Positions 63,996 to 64,000 of a stretch of 64,000 bases of DNA are shown piece after piece (the stretch's first letter is position 1; every line of letters begins with the position of its first letter). The notes under the pieces are model-generated. The model did no database searches. It was not told the DNA's origin and saw only the letters and a program-made list of their open reading frames with translations. Made by a program: the position numbers and the translations under genes. This DNA is from Desertibacillus haloalkaliphilus (GTDB lineage: Bacteria > Bacillota > Bacilli > Bacillales > KJ1-10-99), in assembly GCF_019039105.1 (NCBI RefSeq), contig NZ_JAHPIV010000013.1, forward strand, positions 103,193 through 167,192. Reading direction: 5' to 3'.

Positions 63996-64000
63996 TATTT

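Overview
The window looks like chromosomal DNA of an endospore-forming, low-GC Bacillaceae, probably a halo- or alkali-tolerant Bacillus relative. The evidence is purine-rich ribosome binding sites, a bacillithiol enzyme (BshB2), CotF-type spore-coat genes, YtxH, YflJ, YokU and YkpA relatives, and genes for making and degrading compatible solutes. No rRNA, CRISPR array, prophage or intact insertion sequence was seen. There is one tRNA gene, for Asn, with an odd T arm.

Layout. 1-8 kb: housekeeping genes (EamA exporter, YtxH, PilZ, aminopeptidase AmpS, HAD phosphatase, BshB2, tRNA-Asn, acetyltransferase, aldo/keto reductase). 8-15 kb: a signalling block of two large histidine kinases around a CheR methyltransferase, then MsrA and the decayed 3' end of a chemotaxis-receptor gene. 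15-30 kb: hydrolases, an ABC-F ATPase with one degenerate ATP site, a ketopantoate-reductase-like enzyme, a permease, a divergent Rrf2 regulator / RIC iron-sulfur repair pair with an FNR-like site, proline dehydrogenase and a YfmJ-type reductase. 29.8-33.1 kb: a sigma-54 activator, a -24/-12 promoter, lysine 2,3-aminomutase (kamA) and yokU. 33.2-43.1 kb: a copper block (multicopper oxidase, CopA, MerR-type regulator, SHOCT protein, two-component system) and a BenE-type transporter. 43.2-44.0 kb: beta-lysine acetyltransferase (ablB), the partner of kamA, on the far side of the copper block. 44-50 kb: manganese catalase and a four-gene operon resembling ectoine/hydroxyectoine degradation. 50.2-50.7 kb: two spore-coat-like genes. 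50.8-58 kb: a compact Tad (Flp) pilus locus. 58-60 kb: DUF192, an LPQTA-anchored acidic surface protein and a class D sortase. 60-64 kb: phosphotriesterase-family hydrolase, acyl-CoA synthetase, a small membrane protein and a lipoprotein.

How the genes may work together. KamA and AblB would convert lysine to N-epsilon-acetyl-beta-lysine, an osmolyte, while the 45-50 kb operon would consume ectoines; both suggest life at changing salinity. The copper block is coherent: an identical 20-bp tandem half-site lies upstream of the oxidase and of the SHOCT gene and probably binds the neighbouring OmpR-type regulator. The Tad genes, sortase and sortase substrate together form a cell-surface region. 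Several short genes not obvious from long-ORF scans were found by reading ribosome binding sites (6284-6427, 21222-21371, 62931-63098), and two genes carry apparent frameshifts (14659-14927 and 41553-41740).
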